In this document: positions 16,573-26,488 of the stretch, one piece after another
How positions within the stretch are numbered: the first letter of the stretch is position 1
Layout: each line of letters begins with the position of its first letter
NCBI GenBank assembly: GCA_016699535.1
Contig: CP064980.1
Coordinates: forward strand, 1,558,001 to 1,622,000
DNA: 64,000 nt
Direction of reading: 5' to 3'
Source: Myxococcales bacterium
GTDB taxonomy: Bacteria; Myxococcota_A; Polyangia; Polyangiales; GCA-016699535
The notes under the pieces: model-generated
The model's database searches: none
Told to the model about the DNA's origin: nothing
What the model saw: only the letters and a program-made list of their open reading frames with translations
Translations under genes and position numbers: made by a program

Positions 16573-18900
16573 ATGCCATTTGTTTCTGATTCATCTGTTT
16601 TAAGTCATCTACCCATTTTGGCCCTTCGGGATACCGTTGTTTTCCCCGCAGCGGTTATTCCAGTGCACGTTGCCAGACCCTCATCTATTCGCTTGGTCTC
16701 AGAGCTACTGCGAAGTGAAAAACAGGTCATTGGTGTTGTCACTCAGCTTTCCGCAGCGAATGAGGCGCCTGATTATGATGATCTGTATTCCGTAGGCACG
16801 CTTGTTCGGGCTCTCAAGATCATCAAGCTGAACGAGGGCAACTACAGCGTCGTGCTACAAGGCGTGGCTCGTTTTCGCTTGGTAGAAAAAGTAGAGCATC
16901 CAGACTTTCTTTGTGCACATGTTGAGCGAGTTGAGGAACACGGCTTGCGAGACGAAGAAATTAACGCGTTGACTGTTAACTTGAGAGAGGCTGCGCGCGA
17001 GATCTTCGATGAACAAGGCTATGTGGATTCTGAAGCGACGCACGCAATCGACGTAGTGCAGGATCCAGGCTCCCTTGCCGATCTGGTCGCATCCCATCTA
17101 AATTTCGCTACTGAAACCAAACAACAAGTTCTCGCGGCGATTGATCTTCGTGAACGTCTTCGTGTGGCAATGTCGGCGGTACTTCGCTACCAAGAAGTTT
17201 CAAAAGTTAAAAAAGAGATCTCTAGTATCGTGCAAAATGAGATGTCAAAGTCGCAACGCGAATTTTTACTGAGGCAACAATTGCGAACCATTCGCAAAGA
17301 GCTTGGTGAAAGCGATGAAATAGAAGATGAGCTGGATGCTTTTAGTGAAAATCTAGCGCGGAAAGATATGCCTAAAGAGGCTGCGGAGATGGCCCGAAAA
17401 CAAATTTCTCGTATGCGTTCGATGGCATCTCAGTCTTCGGAATATCAAGTTGCCCGCAGTTATGTTGAGTGGTTGTTGGATTTGCCCTGGTCCGAACGCG
17501 TTCCAGAGCGTTTTGATGTTCCTGAGGTGCGTTGTGTCTTGGATGAGGATCACTACGGTCTTGAGAAAGTAAAGCGACGCATTCTGGAATACATCGCAGT
17601 ACGAAAATTGCGAGCTGATGCGCGCGGACCTTTACTTTGTTTTGCAGGGCCGCCTGGCGTAGGAAAGACTTCTTTGGGGAGGTCCATTTCAAGGGCTACC
17701 GGCCGACCTTTTGTTCGAGTATCTCTGGGTGGTGTTCAGGACGAAGCAGAGATTCGTGGCCATCGACGAACCTATGTTGGAGCCTTGCCTGGTCGCATTA
17801 TCACTGCCTTGAAGAACTCCGGTGCATCCAACCCCGTTATGTTACTTGATGAGGTTGATAAGATGGCCTCCGATGGTCGTGGCTCGCCTGCGCATGCTTT
17901 GCTCGAAGTGCTCGATCCTGAGCAAAACAGTGCTTTTACTGATCACTATATTGAGGTGCCTGTCGATTTATCGAATGTACTGTTTATTGCGACAGCAAAT
18001 CGCAAAGACACCATTCCCGGCCCACTTTTGGATCGCTTTGAGGTCGTCGATCTACCTGGCTATACAAGGGATGAAAAGCTTGCCATTGCGCGTGATTTTT
18101 TGCTTCCCAAGCAACTCTCCGAGCATGGCATCACGCCAGAACGCTTCGAGTTGCTTGAAGAAGGCTTAGATTATTTGGTTGATCACTACACGCGCGAGGC
18201 AGGGGTACGCGGACTAGAGCGCCAATTGGCGAGTATGTGTCGGGACTTGGCTTTAAATCTTGCTTCGGGTGAAGACTTGCAGGTCAAGGCTGATTCTAAA
18301 CATGTTCGCAAGGTTCTCGGTCCACCTCGTTTCGAGCCGCCTACCGCTGAACATGCGTTGGCTCCGGGTGTTGCAACAGCGCTGTCATGGACTCCTGCCG
18401 GTGGCGATCTTTTGCTGGTGGAAGCCTCGCGTATGCCTGGGCAGGGTGCGGTGCATCTCACCGGGCAGATGGGCGGGGTTATGAAGGAGTCCGTAGCCAC
18501 TGCCTTTACCTACATTCGCGCGCGGGCTCAGGCCTTGGGACTGCCTGAGGACTTTCTCAGTAAAATCGATGTGCATGTTCATCTTCCTCAAGGCGCGTTG
18601 CCTAAAGATGGTGCCAGTGCTGGCGTTGCAATCTATGCATCCTTGCTTTCGATGTTGACTGAAAAAGAGCTAAGCGCGGCGGTGGCTATGGTAGGCGAGA
18701 TCACGCTTCGTGGATCGGTGCTCCGAGTCGAGCGTGTTAAAGAAAAGTGCCTTGCAGCACATCGTGCGGGATTGAAGCGCATTCTACTCCCTCGACACAA
18801 TGCACCCGATCTGGAAGAAATTCCTGAGCACGTTCGCAATGCACTCGATATTCGATTGATTTCAAAAATCGAAGAAGTTATGCCTCTGTTGCAGCTTTGA
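16573..18900 (+). CDS. lon: ATP-dependent Lon protease
   Basis: 775 residues, the normal bacterial LonA length. N-terminal substrate domain begins LPILALRDTVVFPAAVIPVH. The AAA+ module has Walker A GPPGVGKTS at ~359, LLDEVDK Walker B and HALLEVLDPEQN. The protease domain has the catalytic serine in PKDGASAGVA at about 682 and the dyad lysine in VKEKCLAAHRAG at about 723. Acts in the cytoplasm on misfolded and regulatory proteins. The stop overlaps the next start (TTGA). Myxobacteria usually have two Lon proteins; which one this is cannot be told. Confidence 0.96.
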   Translation: MPFVSDSSVLSHLPILALRDTVVFPAAVIPVHVARPSSIRLVSELLRSEKQVIGVVTQLSAANEAPDYDDLYSVGTLVRALKIIKLNEGNYSVVLQGVARFRLVEKVEHPDFLCAHVERVEEHGLRDEEINALTVNLREAAREIFDEQGYVDSEATHAIDVVQDPGSLADLVASHLNFATETKQQVLAAIDLRERLRVAMSAVLRYQEVSKVKKEISSIVQNEMSKSQREFLLRQQLRTIRKELGESDEIEDELDAFSENLARKDMPKEAAEMARKQISRMRSMASQSSEYQVARSYVEWLLDLPWSERVPERFDVPEVRCVLDEDHYGLEKVKRRILEYIAVRKLRADARGPLLCFAGPPGVGKTSLGRSISRATGRPFVRVSLGGVQDEAEIRGHRRTYVGALPGRIITALKNSGASNPVMLLDEVDKMASDGRGSPAHALLEVLDPEQNSAFTDHYIEVPVDLSNVLFIATANRKDTIPGPLLDRFEVVDLPGYTRDEKLAIARDFLLPKQLSEHGITPERFELLEEGLDYLVDHYTREAGVRGLERQLASMCRDLALNLASGEDLQVKADSKHVRKVLGPPRFEPPTAEHALAPGVATALSWTPAGGDLLLVEASRMPGQGAVHLTGQMGGVMKESVATAFTYIRARAQALGLPEDFLSKIDVHVHLPQGALPKDGASAGVAIYASLLSMLTEKELSAAVAMVGEITLRGSVLRVERVKEKCLAAHRAGLKRILLPRHNAPDLEEIPEHVRNALDIRLISKIEEVMPLLQL

Positions 18901-21181
18901 ACGCACTTCTTAAAAGTTATCGTATTGCACTGCTTTTCTCTGGCTTGCTTGGTCTTGCTCTGTGTACGCTTCCGCTTGTTGGACTCATTGGTCAGGAAAG
19001 CTCAATCATTCTTGGCCTGATCATGCCCAGCTTGGCCGCTTGGTGTGCGGTTCGTTACACTGTGTATGAACAAACTTCGGCAGATTTTCGTTTTGATTTT
19101 GAGTTTTTGTGGCGGAGTCTAAGACGAACACTTTTTCTTTTGCTTGTACCGACCACCCTGTTGCTAGTAAACGCTTTGCGTTTGAGATGGTGCAATCCTT
19201 TCGAAAAACTTGGCTATTTTGCTTACGGTCCTTTGTTTGGCGTTATCTTAGCGACGATCGTGGGGGCATCTGTACCGCTGATCGTAAGACATCGCGCTGC
19301 TGCGACGGGTCTCGCTCTCGGGCTTCCTCTTTTGGAGATCGTTCTAAGTGTCTACACGCTTTGGAGCAGTCCTGGGATCTTTGCCTACGGACATTTTTTC
19401 GGTTTTTTCCCAGGCACACTCTACGACGTGGGAGCGGGCTTTCCCGACAAGTATGGCGAGTTTAGAGCCTTTTCCATGACAGTTATGGCATGTTTTGGCC
19501 TTTTTATTGCCACTTTTGTCATGTGGAGGGATTGCGTGTTGGGAGCGCGCGCCCTTCGCGATCGCTTTAGTTTGCTTTGTGCGACTGTCTTGAGTGCGGC
19601 ATTGGTCGCGTTTGTATGGCAGCAAAGCGATCGTTTTGCCTTTGTTTCCTCGACTTCGTCCATTCAAATGGCGCTCGGAAGTTCAGCCGAGGGACAGTAT
19701 TGCCATGTTCTTGCTCCTGCAGATTGGTCGAAGCACGAGCGTTTACTCTTTGTTCGGGAATGCGATAGCCACGCTGCATCCATAGCCCAGAGTCTTGGCA
19801 TAAAGATAAAGGATAAAATAACCGTTTATGTTTTTAAGGATGTTGAACAAAAACGAAAGCTGATGGGTGCTCAGCAAACGATGATTGCTAAGCCTTGGCG
19901 AAGGGAAGTTTTTGTGCAGCAGGGCTTGTTTCCGCATTCCGCGCTGCGGCATGAACTGGTTCATGCTGTGGCCGCGCAGATTGGTCGTGGGCCTTTTGCA
20001 GTTGCTGGGCATTGGGGCGGATGGCTTCCCGAACCTGCTTTGATAGAAGGACTTGCCGTGGCCTTCGGATCGCCGCCAGGCGAGCTGTCGATTCACCAGT
20101 GGGTTAAAGCCATGATGGAAGTCGGATTGGCGCCACGGCTCTCGGAGCTTTTTGGTCTGTCTTTTCTTCGTCAAGCATCGCGGCGCGCGTACATGATGGC
20201 CGGATCTGTGATTCGTTTTCTATATGAGCGCTACGGAAGTAAAAAGCTTCGATTGCTGTATCGTAGTGCAGATGTGAAGCAGGCTTATGGAAGGACATGG
20301 GTCAGCATTGAAAAAGAATGGAAATCTTTTCTAGCCAAGCAATCACTTCCTGCGCAGGGTTTAGCCTTTGCAACAGCTACATTTTCTCCCCAAAGTATTT
20401 TTGATCAGAGTTGTCCCCATCGAAGTGCTCGGTTGAACCAGGAGTTGTCCATGAGCATGGGTGCTCAGGACTATTCGGCCATGCTTAGGAATTGTGCAGC
20501 ACTGCAATCCATGGGGCATGAAGAGGGCCATGTGCTTAGCGTGAAAGTTTATGCCTTGGCTTGGCAGGGCCGTTTTACACAGGCGAAACAGCTTCTAGAC
20601 GACATTGAAAAGCGTGATGGCAAGCATTCCTTGTTCTTGGCTTCGGCGCTTGAGCATTATGCGGATGCTTTGTGGAGTAGGCAGCGTTTTTCAGAAGCGC
20701 AGAGGCTTTACCAAAATCTCCGCGCATTGCCGCTTCCGAGTGAGCGACTGCGCGCGCTGGAACTGAAGTCTTTGGCGATCGCTTTAGCGGGACAGGAGCG
20801 CGAACTGCTCTACATGATATTGACGCAGCCCTCGCCCCAGCAATCCAAAGGAATGCGAATTGTTGCACTTGCTTCCAAACTCCAAGAACTACGTGAAGAT
20901 GGACTTGCGCAGTATCTAAGCGCTAGGCAGTGTTTTTTACGGCAGATTATGCCGTGGCTCTCCCGCTACTAAAACAAGCGCTTAAAAGAGGACTGCCTAC
21001 CGAACTTCTTCATGACGAGACAGAGCGGGTATACGCGCTTTGTCTGTTTGCCACGCAGCACTATGTTGAGGCAGCGCAACTTTTTGATCGTCGCGTGGAG
21101 CGTTTACCGAGCCTTGCTGAGCAAGCCGAAGCTATGCAATGGCTGAAGCGTAGTCGCTGGCTTGATCAACGATACGAATAG
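18897..21181 (+). CDS. Membrane HExxH metallopeptidase-like protein with TPR tail, frameshifted
   Basis: About 761 residues after joining two frames. Five to seven hydrophobic helices fill the first ~250 residues. Near 350 comes HELVHAVAAQ followed about 25 residues on by LPEPALIEGLAVAFG, a HExxH...E zinc site of the peptidase-MA/gluzincin kind. The last ~280 residues are TPR-like helices (FTQAKQLLDDIEKRDG; AQRLYQNL). A base is missing near 20935 in a T6 run; correcting it gives FFTADYAVALPLLKQALKRG. The TTG start overlaps the lon stop. Could be a membrane protease working alongside Lon (inferred from coupling only). Confidence 0.7.
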
Positions 21182-21184
21182 AGG

Positions 21185-21727
21185 CTATTCGCCGCCTTCT
21201 TTAAGCACGACAAAACGCATCTTGCTGAACTGGGACTGACCACAGGTGTAAATGATTTCCGAGAGCGTACGGAAAGGTGTACGCTTATCCGCGATGATTC
21301 GGACGTCTCCCTCGAATTGTCGGTCATTGCGGTATTGTGCAATCAGCTTGAGCTCTTCACGTCGGCTTTCAAGCGCTTTGAACAGGGCGGTGACGAGAAA
21401 TCCGTTGCCGCCGCCTTGTTTTTGGCTGGCATCAACCAAGCCATCTTTTAGGGGCATGAGGTTTTTATCCTCAAAGACAATTGCATTGCTCGCGATGGTA
21501 ATGGAGGTGCTTTCTTCAGCTTCTTTTTGGGAGCTCGAGTAAGGTATTTGTAGCTGGTCGCTTTGAACGATGTCCGCAGAAGTGACCGCAAATTGCATGA
21601 TCAAGAACACCAACAAGATCGTCATCATATCCATCATGGGATAGATGTTTAGAAAATTTTCCTCTGGCGCTTCGTACTTGCGGAGTTTGCGTCGAACGAT
21701 GCGACGAATATCTGACATGTTGGCCAC
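21185..21727 (-). CDS. ExbD/TolR-type biopolymer transport protein (cluster 1, second)
   Basis: 180 residues. One N-terminal helix with the proton-path aspartate (IYPMMDMMTILLVFLIM), then a periplasmic domain ending FSKMRFVVLKE. GTG 21727 is preferred because GGGAGG sits 7 nt upstream; ATG 21718 is internal. It follows another ExbD gene (19-bp gap) and an ExbB gene. ExbB-ExbD channels use proton flow to drive envelope work; the partner machine is not in the window. Confidence 0.88.
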   Translation of the reverse strand: MANMSDIRRIVRRKLRKYEAPEENFLNIYPMMDMMTILLVFLIMQFAVTSADIVQSDQLQIPYSSSQKEAEESTSITIASNAIVFEDKNLMPLKDGLVDASQKQGGGNGFLVTALFKALESRREELKLIAQYRNDRQFEGDVRIIADKRTPFRTLSEIIYTCGQSQFSKMRFVVLKEGGE

Positions 21728-21746
21728 AGATGCCTCCCTCTATTCT

Positions 21747-22307
21747 TTAGCGAACTCCCGCTGAAAGTAGCACATCGGGGAACAACTCTTTGTCGCCTTG
21801 TGCACGGACAGCGTCCATCGCGTTAACGAGATGGATGTACTCAATCATGGGGTTTGCCGTGACAATGACCTGCGTTTCATCCGAAAAATCAGGCACGGAT
21901 TTGACTTGTGCCACACACTTGGTGAGCGCCGCCCAGTCATACTCTTTGCCGTGTTTGGGTACGGTGATGGTGCCCGTTACGGTTGTGGTCTGGCAGCCGG
22001 GGGCTAGTTTTCCGCCTGAGCCAGCTACCATGACCCCATTGTCGGTTATAGTGACGCTGAGATTGAGCGAGCTTCCCGTCCCCGAATTTTTGCCACTGCT
22101 TCGTCCTAAGGAAGGCAGTTGAGCATCAATTTGCGCGATCGCAATCACGGAGACGGTGGTCATTAGCAGGAACATGATCAAGTTGACCACGATATCCAAG
22201 AAGGGGACGATATTGAGTTCGCCGGCCGTTTCGGATGGATCCAAATCCTGCACTTTGGTGTGCTTACGGATGTAATTTCGCTGCTGTGGTGTGAGTTCGC
22301 TCGCCAT
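21747..22307 (-). CDS. ExbD/TolR-type biopolymer transport protein (cluster 1, first)
   Basis: 186 residues. Helix with the conserved aspartate, NIVPFLDIVVNLIMFLLMTT, then a longer periplasmic domain with a Gly/Ser-rich loop (SLGRSSGKNSG) and two cysteines (PGCQTT, TKCVAQ). Lies 15 bp after the ExbB gene. In the Myxococcus gliding motor AglRQS, one ExbB-like and two ExbD-like subunits work together; the same 1+2 set is seen here. Confidence 0.88.
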   Translation of the reverse strand: MASELTPQQRNYIRKHTKVQDLDPSETAGELNIVPFLDIVVNLIMFLLMTTVSVIAIAQIDAQLPSLGRSSGKNSGTGSSLNLSVTITDNGVMVAGSGGKLAPGCQTTTVTGTITVPKHGKEYDWAALTKCVAQVKSVPDFSDETQVIVTANPMIEYIHLVNAMDAVRAQGDKELFPDVLLSAGVR

Positions 22308-22322
22308 GGCGTAAGTGATTTC

Positions 22323-22955
22323 TTATTCGGCTGTACGGCCTTTGATGGTCAGCATGTTCTCGAGCTTCATGGTGGCGTTTTCAAGGTCATGCTTATGACG
22401 CTTGGCTAAGCCGTGCAAAAAGAGATGGAAAATCATGCAAAGCACCGCGATACCCAGACCGAGCGCGGTGTTGTACATGGCTTCAGCAATACCGCCAGAC
22501 AAAATGCGCGCGCGATCCGCTGCGTTAGCGTCTGCGACTGCCGAGAAAGCCACGATCATGCCCTTGATGGTTCCAAGCAAGCCGATAAGGGTGGCGATGT
22601 TAGCAAAAGACCACAGTGAGCCAATGCGTTTTTCAAGGGCAGGAACCACTTCCGCCATGCGTTCCTCCAGCGAAGCCACGACGGCATCTTCGCCGCGATT
22701 GACTTGCGTGAGGCCAGCTTTGACGACTTGTAGCAAAGGATAGGGTGCTGCATCGGTGAGCTTGATAGCGCGATCGATGTTGCCTGCTTGCACCAACTTG
22801 CGAATTTGCGCCATGAACTCCGTTGAGTTCACGCGGTACTTCGTGGTGATGTAATAAGCGCGGTCAGCGATGATCCCTATGACCAAAGCCAAAATTGCGA
22901 CGTTGATGAACGAGAACGGTGCGCCGTCCAATAGGAAATGCCAGATCTTCTCCAT
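22323..22955 (-). CDS. MotA/TolQ/ExbB proton channel protein (cluster 1)
   Basis: 210 residues with three helices: INVAILALVIGIIADRAYY, IATLIGLLGTIKGMIVAF and LGLGIAVLCMIFHLFLHG. The TLIGLLGTIKGMI motif is diagnostic of ExbB/TolQ. Heads the three-gene reverse cluster, divergent from a second such cluster starting at 23449. Confidence 0.9.
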   Translation of the reverse strand: MEKIWHFLLDGAPFSFINVAILALVIGIIADRAYYITTKYRVNSTEFMAQIRKLVQAGNIDRAIKLTDAAPYPLLQVVKAGLTQVNRGEDAVVASLEERMAEVVPALEKRIGSLWSFANIATLIGLLGTIKGMIVAFSAVADANAADRARILSGGIAEAMYNTALGLGIAVLCMIFHLFLHGLAKRHKHDLENATMKLENMLTIKGRTAE

Positions 22956-23448
22956 CTGTATGGGTTCCTTTTCACTGCCTCCGGCCTTGGAACCGGGGGC
23001 TAAGGGCTATTTGCTGCTTCCAAGGGTCTACTTCAAAACTTTACGAAAGGTACCGTAGGGGTTTTGTAATTGTCAATGTAAACGCTATTTTGAGGCAACC
23101 AGATCAAGCCTCCTTCTTTTTTATCAAAAGGAGGACTTTCCATCGAAGCTTCGCTTTTTGCTACGGAAGCCGCGGTATCTTGCCGTAAAAGCTCGTGGTC
23201 CCAGCAGAAATTGACTCAGACTGGGCATGATTGCCCTGGTTTTTCACTAAACCACTCGGAGCTGACGGGCTTTCATCAACTCGATCTCTCGCAGGATTTT
23301 AGCTTCTTAGACGAGTTGTGTGTAAAATCTTCTCAAAGCAGGGTAGCTTTTGTTAGTATGAGGAATAAGGATATGCGCTGGAGCATATCCCGTCCGTAAC
23401 TTACTCTTAGGTTCGGGCGAAACACGGTTGCTGGAGGAAGAATAACCC
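22956..23448. other. Intergenic region between divergent ExbB clusters
   Basis: 493 bp without a gene. It should carry promoters for both clusters. Visible structures: CCTTGGAA/TTCCAAGG (22985-22992 with 23018-23025), CCTCCTT/AAGGAGG (23109-23115 with 23128-23134), and a perfect 8-bp stem with 6-nt loop at 23369-23390. No standard promoter boxes could be called with confidence. Confidence 0.45.
23369..23390 (+). promoter_or_regulatory. Stem-loop upstream of the second ExbB gene
   Basis: GGATATGC (23369-23376) pairs perfectly with GCATATCC (23383-23390) around a 6-nt loop, 58 nt before the ATG at 23449. It could be an operator half-site pair or mRNA leader structure; no consensus recognised. 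Confidence 0.4.
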
Positions 23449-24090
23449 ATGGCAAGTTTGGCACAGAGCTTTCACGAAGGCGGCGCCTTCATGTATCCTA
23501 TTCTGGTTTGGCTAGCGATTTCGATCGGCTTTATCGTAGAGCGATCGATTTATCTCTATAAGTCATCCATCAACAAAGACGTATTCCTTGCTACGATGCA
23601 GAAATGCATTTTGGCAGGTGACGTAGGTCGCGCAATTAAATTGTGCTCGGCCGCAAATGCACCGTTAGCCCGCATTGTTAAAGCAGGTCTTATGAAAGTG
23701 AATCGCCCGGATGCTGAAGTTCAAGCGGCGATGGATGAAGAAGCACTTCGAGAAATGCCACAAGTCGAAAAGCGCACACCGTTTTTGGCCTTGTTTGCAA
23801 ACCTTGCGATGCTTAGCGGCTTGCTTGGTACGGTTATCGGTTTGATCACGGCGTTTAAAGGCGTGGCCGGTGCGGATGCAACTTCAAAAGCTACTATCTT
23901 GGCTAAAGGTATTTCAGAAGCCATGAACTGTACGGCTTTTGGACTTATGTCAGCGATTGTTGCGCTTGTTGGCTTTGCTATTCTAAACGGCAAAACACAG
24001 CGCATTATTGACGACATCAACGGTGCAACGGTTCAGGTGCTCAACCTAGTAGTAAGCAACCGTTCCAAAGTTGATCTTTCGGGCGTCTAA
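23449..24090 (+). CDS. MotA/TolQ/ExbB proton channel protein (cluster 2)
   Basis: 213 residues with three helices. The diagnostic motif is LAMLSGLLGTVIGLITAF. Start context GGAGGAAGAATAACCC then ATG. It differs clearly from the cluster 1 ExbB, so this is an old duplication or separate system, not a recent copy. Leads a + strand cluster with two ExbD genes and a membrane protein. Confidence 0.9.
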   Translation: MASLAQSFHEGGAFMYPILVWLAISIGFIVERSIYLYKSSINKDVFLATMQKCILAGDVGRAIKLCSAANAPLARIVKAGLMKVNRPDAEVQAAMDEEALREMPQVEKRTPFLALFANLAMLSGLLGTVIGLITAFKGVAGADATSKATILAKGISEAMNCTAFGLMSAIVALVGFAILNGKTQRIIDDINGATVQVLNLVVSNRSKVDLSGV

Positions 24091-24131
24091 TCTAAGACCT
24101 TAGAGAAGCTGCTAAGGTAGCAAGGAGAAAC

Positions 24132-24587
24132 ATGGCTAGTATCAGCACAGGTGGTGGTGGGCACGGCGGAAAAAAGGCAGTTGATCACGAGATTCCGTTA
24201 ATCCCCTTTATCGATTTGCTTTTGTGCTGCGTTATGTTTCTTCTTGTGACAGCGGTTTGGAACCAGCTTGCACGAATTAACGCCAATCAGCAGCAGCCAG
24301 GACAAGCAAGTCCAGATGCTCCGCCGCCAGAAGAAAAGGTTCAGCTTTTCGTCAAGGTGCAAAACGGTGGCCTGGTGCTGGCGAGCTCGATGGGCGATGA
24401 GGTGCAGATTCCAAAAGTCGGTGACTCTTATGACCTTGAAGGTTTGCGTGATAAGTTAACTGAACGAAAAAAGCTTGAGCCAAACCGTAAAGACATCATT
24501 GTAGCGCCTGAGGATGGCGTGATGTACGCAGACATCGTTTCCGTGATGGATTTGGTAGTTGGTCACGGTTACCCCGAAATGTCGTAG
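24132..24587 (+). CDS. ExbD/TolR-type biopolymer transport protein (cluster 2, first)
   Basis: 151 residues. Aspartate-bearing helix IPLIPFIDLLLCCVMFLLV, a Gln/Pro/Ala-rich linker and a periplasmic domain. AAGGAGAA lies 5 nt before the ATG. Follows ExbB by 41 bp. Confidence 0.87.
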   Translation: MASISTGGGGHGGKKAVDHEIPLIPFIDLLLCCVMFLLVTAVWNQLARINANQQQPGQASPDAPPPEEKVQLFVKVQNGGLVLASSMGDEVQIPKVGDSYDLEGLRDKLTERKKLEPNRKDIIVAPEDGVMYADIVSVMDLVVGHGYPEMS

Positions 24588-24621
24588 CGAGACGGATCGA
24601 CCCTCTAGGAGTATTTAGAAA

Positions 24622-25176
24622 ATGCCTATTCAAAAGCCAGGTCGTGTTCTTCTTCATAATATTCCGCTCAAGTTTGTTCATGATCGGGTTGCTGGTGGTG
24701 GACGCAAAGCAGTTGATAGTTCGATTGCGCTTGTGCCATTCATCGACTTTCTGATTGTGCTCGTTGTTTTCTTACTTATTTCTTTTAGTGCAACGGGTGA
24801 ACTGCTAGCGCAGCAACCGAATTTGCAGATGCCTAGCGGCACAAACGTCATTGACTTGGAGATCGCCCCAATCATTGCCATTAATCCGCAGGTGGTCACG
24901 CTTGATGCCGGTGATGGCGCACGACGCATAGCCGATACGAGCACTCTTGCGGCAAGCCCTGAAGCAGAACGAATCGAGCCATTGATTGAGGATTTGCAAA
25001 CAGCCAAGCGAAACTGGTCGATTTTGCATCCATCCGATGAGTTTCCTGGCACGGTGATTTTACAAGCCGATAAAAGCATTGATTTTCGCGTGATCAAAAA
25101 GATTATGTATTCGACAGCGCAAGCTGGCTATGCAAACGTGAGCTTTGCAGTGAACCGCGTGAGTAAATCGAAATAG
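24622..25176 (+). CDS. ExbD/TolR-type biopolymer transport protein (cluster 2, second)
   Basis: 184 residues. A ~30-residue cytoplasmic extension precedes the helix IALVPFIDFLIVLVVFLLI with the conserved aspartate. The periplasmic part ends VIKKIMYSTAQAGYANVSF. Lies 34 bp after the first ExbD, giving the same ExbB-ExbD-ExbD order as cluster 1. Confidence 0.87.
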   Translation: MPIQKPGRVLLHNIPLKFVHDRVAGGGRKAVDSSIALVPFIDFLIVLVVFLLISFSATGELLAQQPNLQMPSGTNVIDLEIAPIIAINPQVVTLDAGDGARRIADTSTLAASPEAERIEPLIEDLQTAKRNWSILHPSDEFPGTVILQADKSIDFRVIKKIMYSTAQAGYANVSFAVNRVSKSK

Positions 25177-25313
25177 CGTTAGCTTTCTAGGGCGCTCTAA
25201 TGCGACCGGCATGTGCTTCATGTATTATCGCTGTATGTTGCCCGAACAGAGCTAGCGGACGGTGAGTTTTTCCCTACTTCACAAGCTCCATAGCCGGGTA
25301 TAAAGTCACATAC

Positions 25314-26159
25314 ATGAACGATATAGCTGATTTGAAGCCAGCAAGACCTGATGCAGGATTGGATGTGCAGGCCTACAAAGCCAAGATTCGATGGCGATTG
25401 GTGCTTCCGATCACAGGTCTAGTCCTTGTTTTTGCCTTGGGCTACTGGTGGCGAGAGCGACGGGCTACGGATGCGTTTCGAGAAAAAATCTATCAAGCTC
25501 ATGCGTCTTTGGCTGTCGTTTCAAAACCCTATAGGCAGTTGCGATCGGAAATTGAGGCGCAGCTGTTAAAACTATCTAAAGACGCTCCCAAAGAACGAGT
25601 GGATGAGCGTTTGAATTTATCCGCTCTTCACCAGGGCAAGGGTTTATATATTCGAGTGCCACTTGAAGCGATAAGAGACGCCCGCGCGATTGAAGAGGCC
25701 ATTGTCGGCCAGGAACGGGATTCGATTCCAAGCTGCTTGGGTCTTGATCCGTCAATGGGCAAGTATTTTTATCAAAAAGGCAGTTTCCTTTTACCCAATT
25801 GGCTCAAGCGTATCGAAGGAAGCTACAACAAAATTACCCTTCGAACGGCCGAAGAGGAGCTTAAACGGCGTAGCAAGCAGGATTTAGACAAAGTCGCCGA
25901 GATGCTCAAAAGCGACTGGCTTTTACTCGTGATCCAACACGGTGACAATCGTCGCGATGCAGCTGTTGATGTGAGACTATGGGATTTGCGCGCTAAACAA
26001 GTGCTGTTGCAGGCTAGGGTTCAAGCCAATGGTATGTTAATTCCCGCACGTAATGCTGTTGGGAGCATCGAGCGCAGTGGAGTAAACAAAGTAATCATCG
26101 GCAAAGGCGCAGCCAACGACTGTTCCATCGCCACCCAGCTCAAAGAGCTTACATCCTAA
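25314..26159 (+). CDS. Single-pass membrane protein of unknown function
   Basis: 281 residues. One helix near 28-48 (WRLVLPITGLVLVFALGYWW) with a short cytoplasmic tail; the rest is predicted periplasmic, with a helical region (RQLRSEIEAQLLKLSKD; AEEELKRRSKQDLDKVAEML) then strands (WLLLVIQHGDNRRDAAVDVRL, shown in part). Lies 137 bp after the ExbB-ExbD-ExbD cluster on the same strand, so it may be an accessory. No family recognised. An H1 hairpin follows 28 bp after its stop. Confidence 0.65.
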   Translation: MNDIADLKPARPDAGLDVQAYKAKIRWRLVLPITGLVLVFALGYWWRERRATDAFREKIYQAHASLAVVSKPYRQLRSEIEAQLLKLSKDAPKERVDERLNLSALHQGKGLYIRVPLEAIRDARAIEEAIVGQERDSIPSCLGLDPSMGKYFYQKGSFLLPNWLKRIEGSYNKITLRTAEEELKRRSKQDLDKVAEMLKSDWLLLVIQHGDNRRDAAVDVRLWDLRAKQVLLQARVQANGMLIPARNAVGSIERSGVNKVIIGKGAANDCSIATQLKELTS

Positions 26160-26186
26160 GCTCTTTATTTTCCATGCAAGGTTGGT

Positions 26187-26320
26187 GGCGAGGAGTAGGG
26201 GTGTTGTTCCAGGTCCTTCAAGACTACCTACTGCGGAAGGTATAAAACACGATTCCGTCCATTTTGTACTTGCATGCGCCACATGCAGACGCCCCGGAAC
26301 AACACCCCCTACTCCTCGCC
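26187..26320 (+). repeat. Hairpin element H1-B1
   Basis: Arms 26187-26214 and 26292-26320 are complementary apart from one extra base and one or two mismatches near the core. The 77-nt core starts CCTTCAAGACTACCTACTGC and ends TGCGCCACATGCAGACG, the family signature. The arm sequence differs strongly from other elements. Confidence 0.85.
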
Positions 26321-26488
26321 GTCTCTGAACACCATAGTTTCGGCATGAGAGGCATTTGTTCTGGGAGACTTCGTGGAGTCATTGAGCTTTGTGTTCAAAT
26401 TATCGTTGAGCAATTTCCTCTGTAGACTGAGTCAAAGTGGACAAGCAGAGAAAGCCAAGGGATGGAAAAGCTTTGCTTTGGTCTGCTC

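Noticed and set aside
23109..23134. CCTCCTT/AAGGAGG hairpin as an intrinsic terminator
   Set aside because: No T-run follows on either strand, and it lies between divergent genes.
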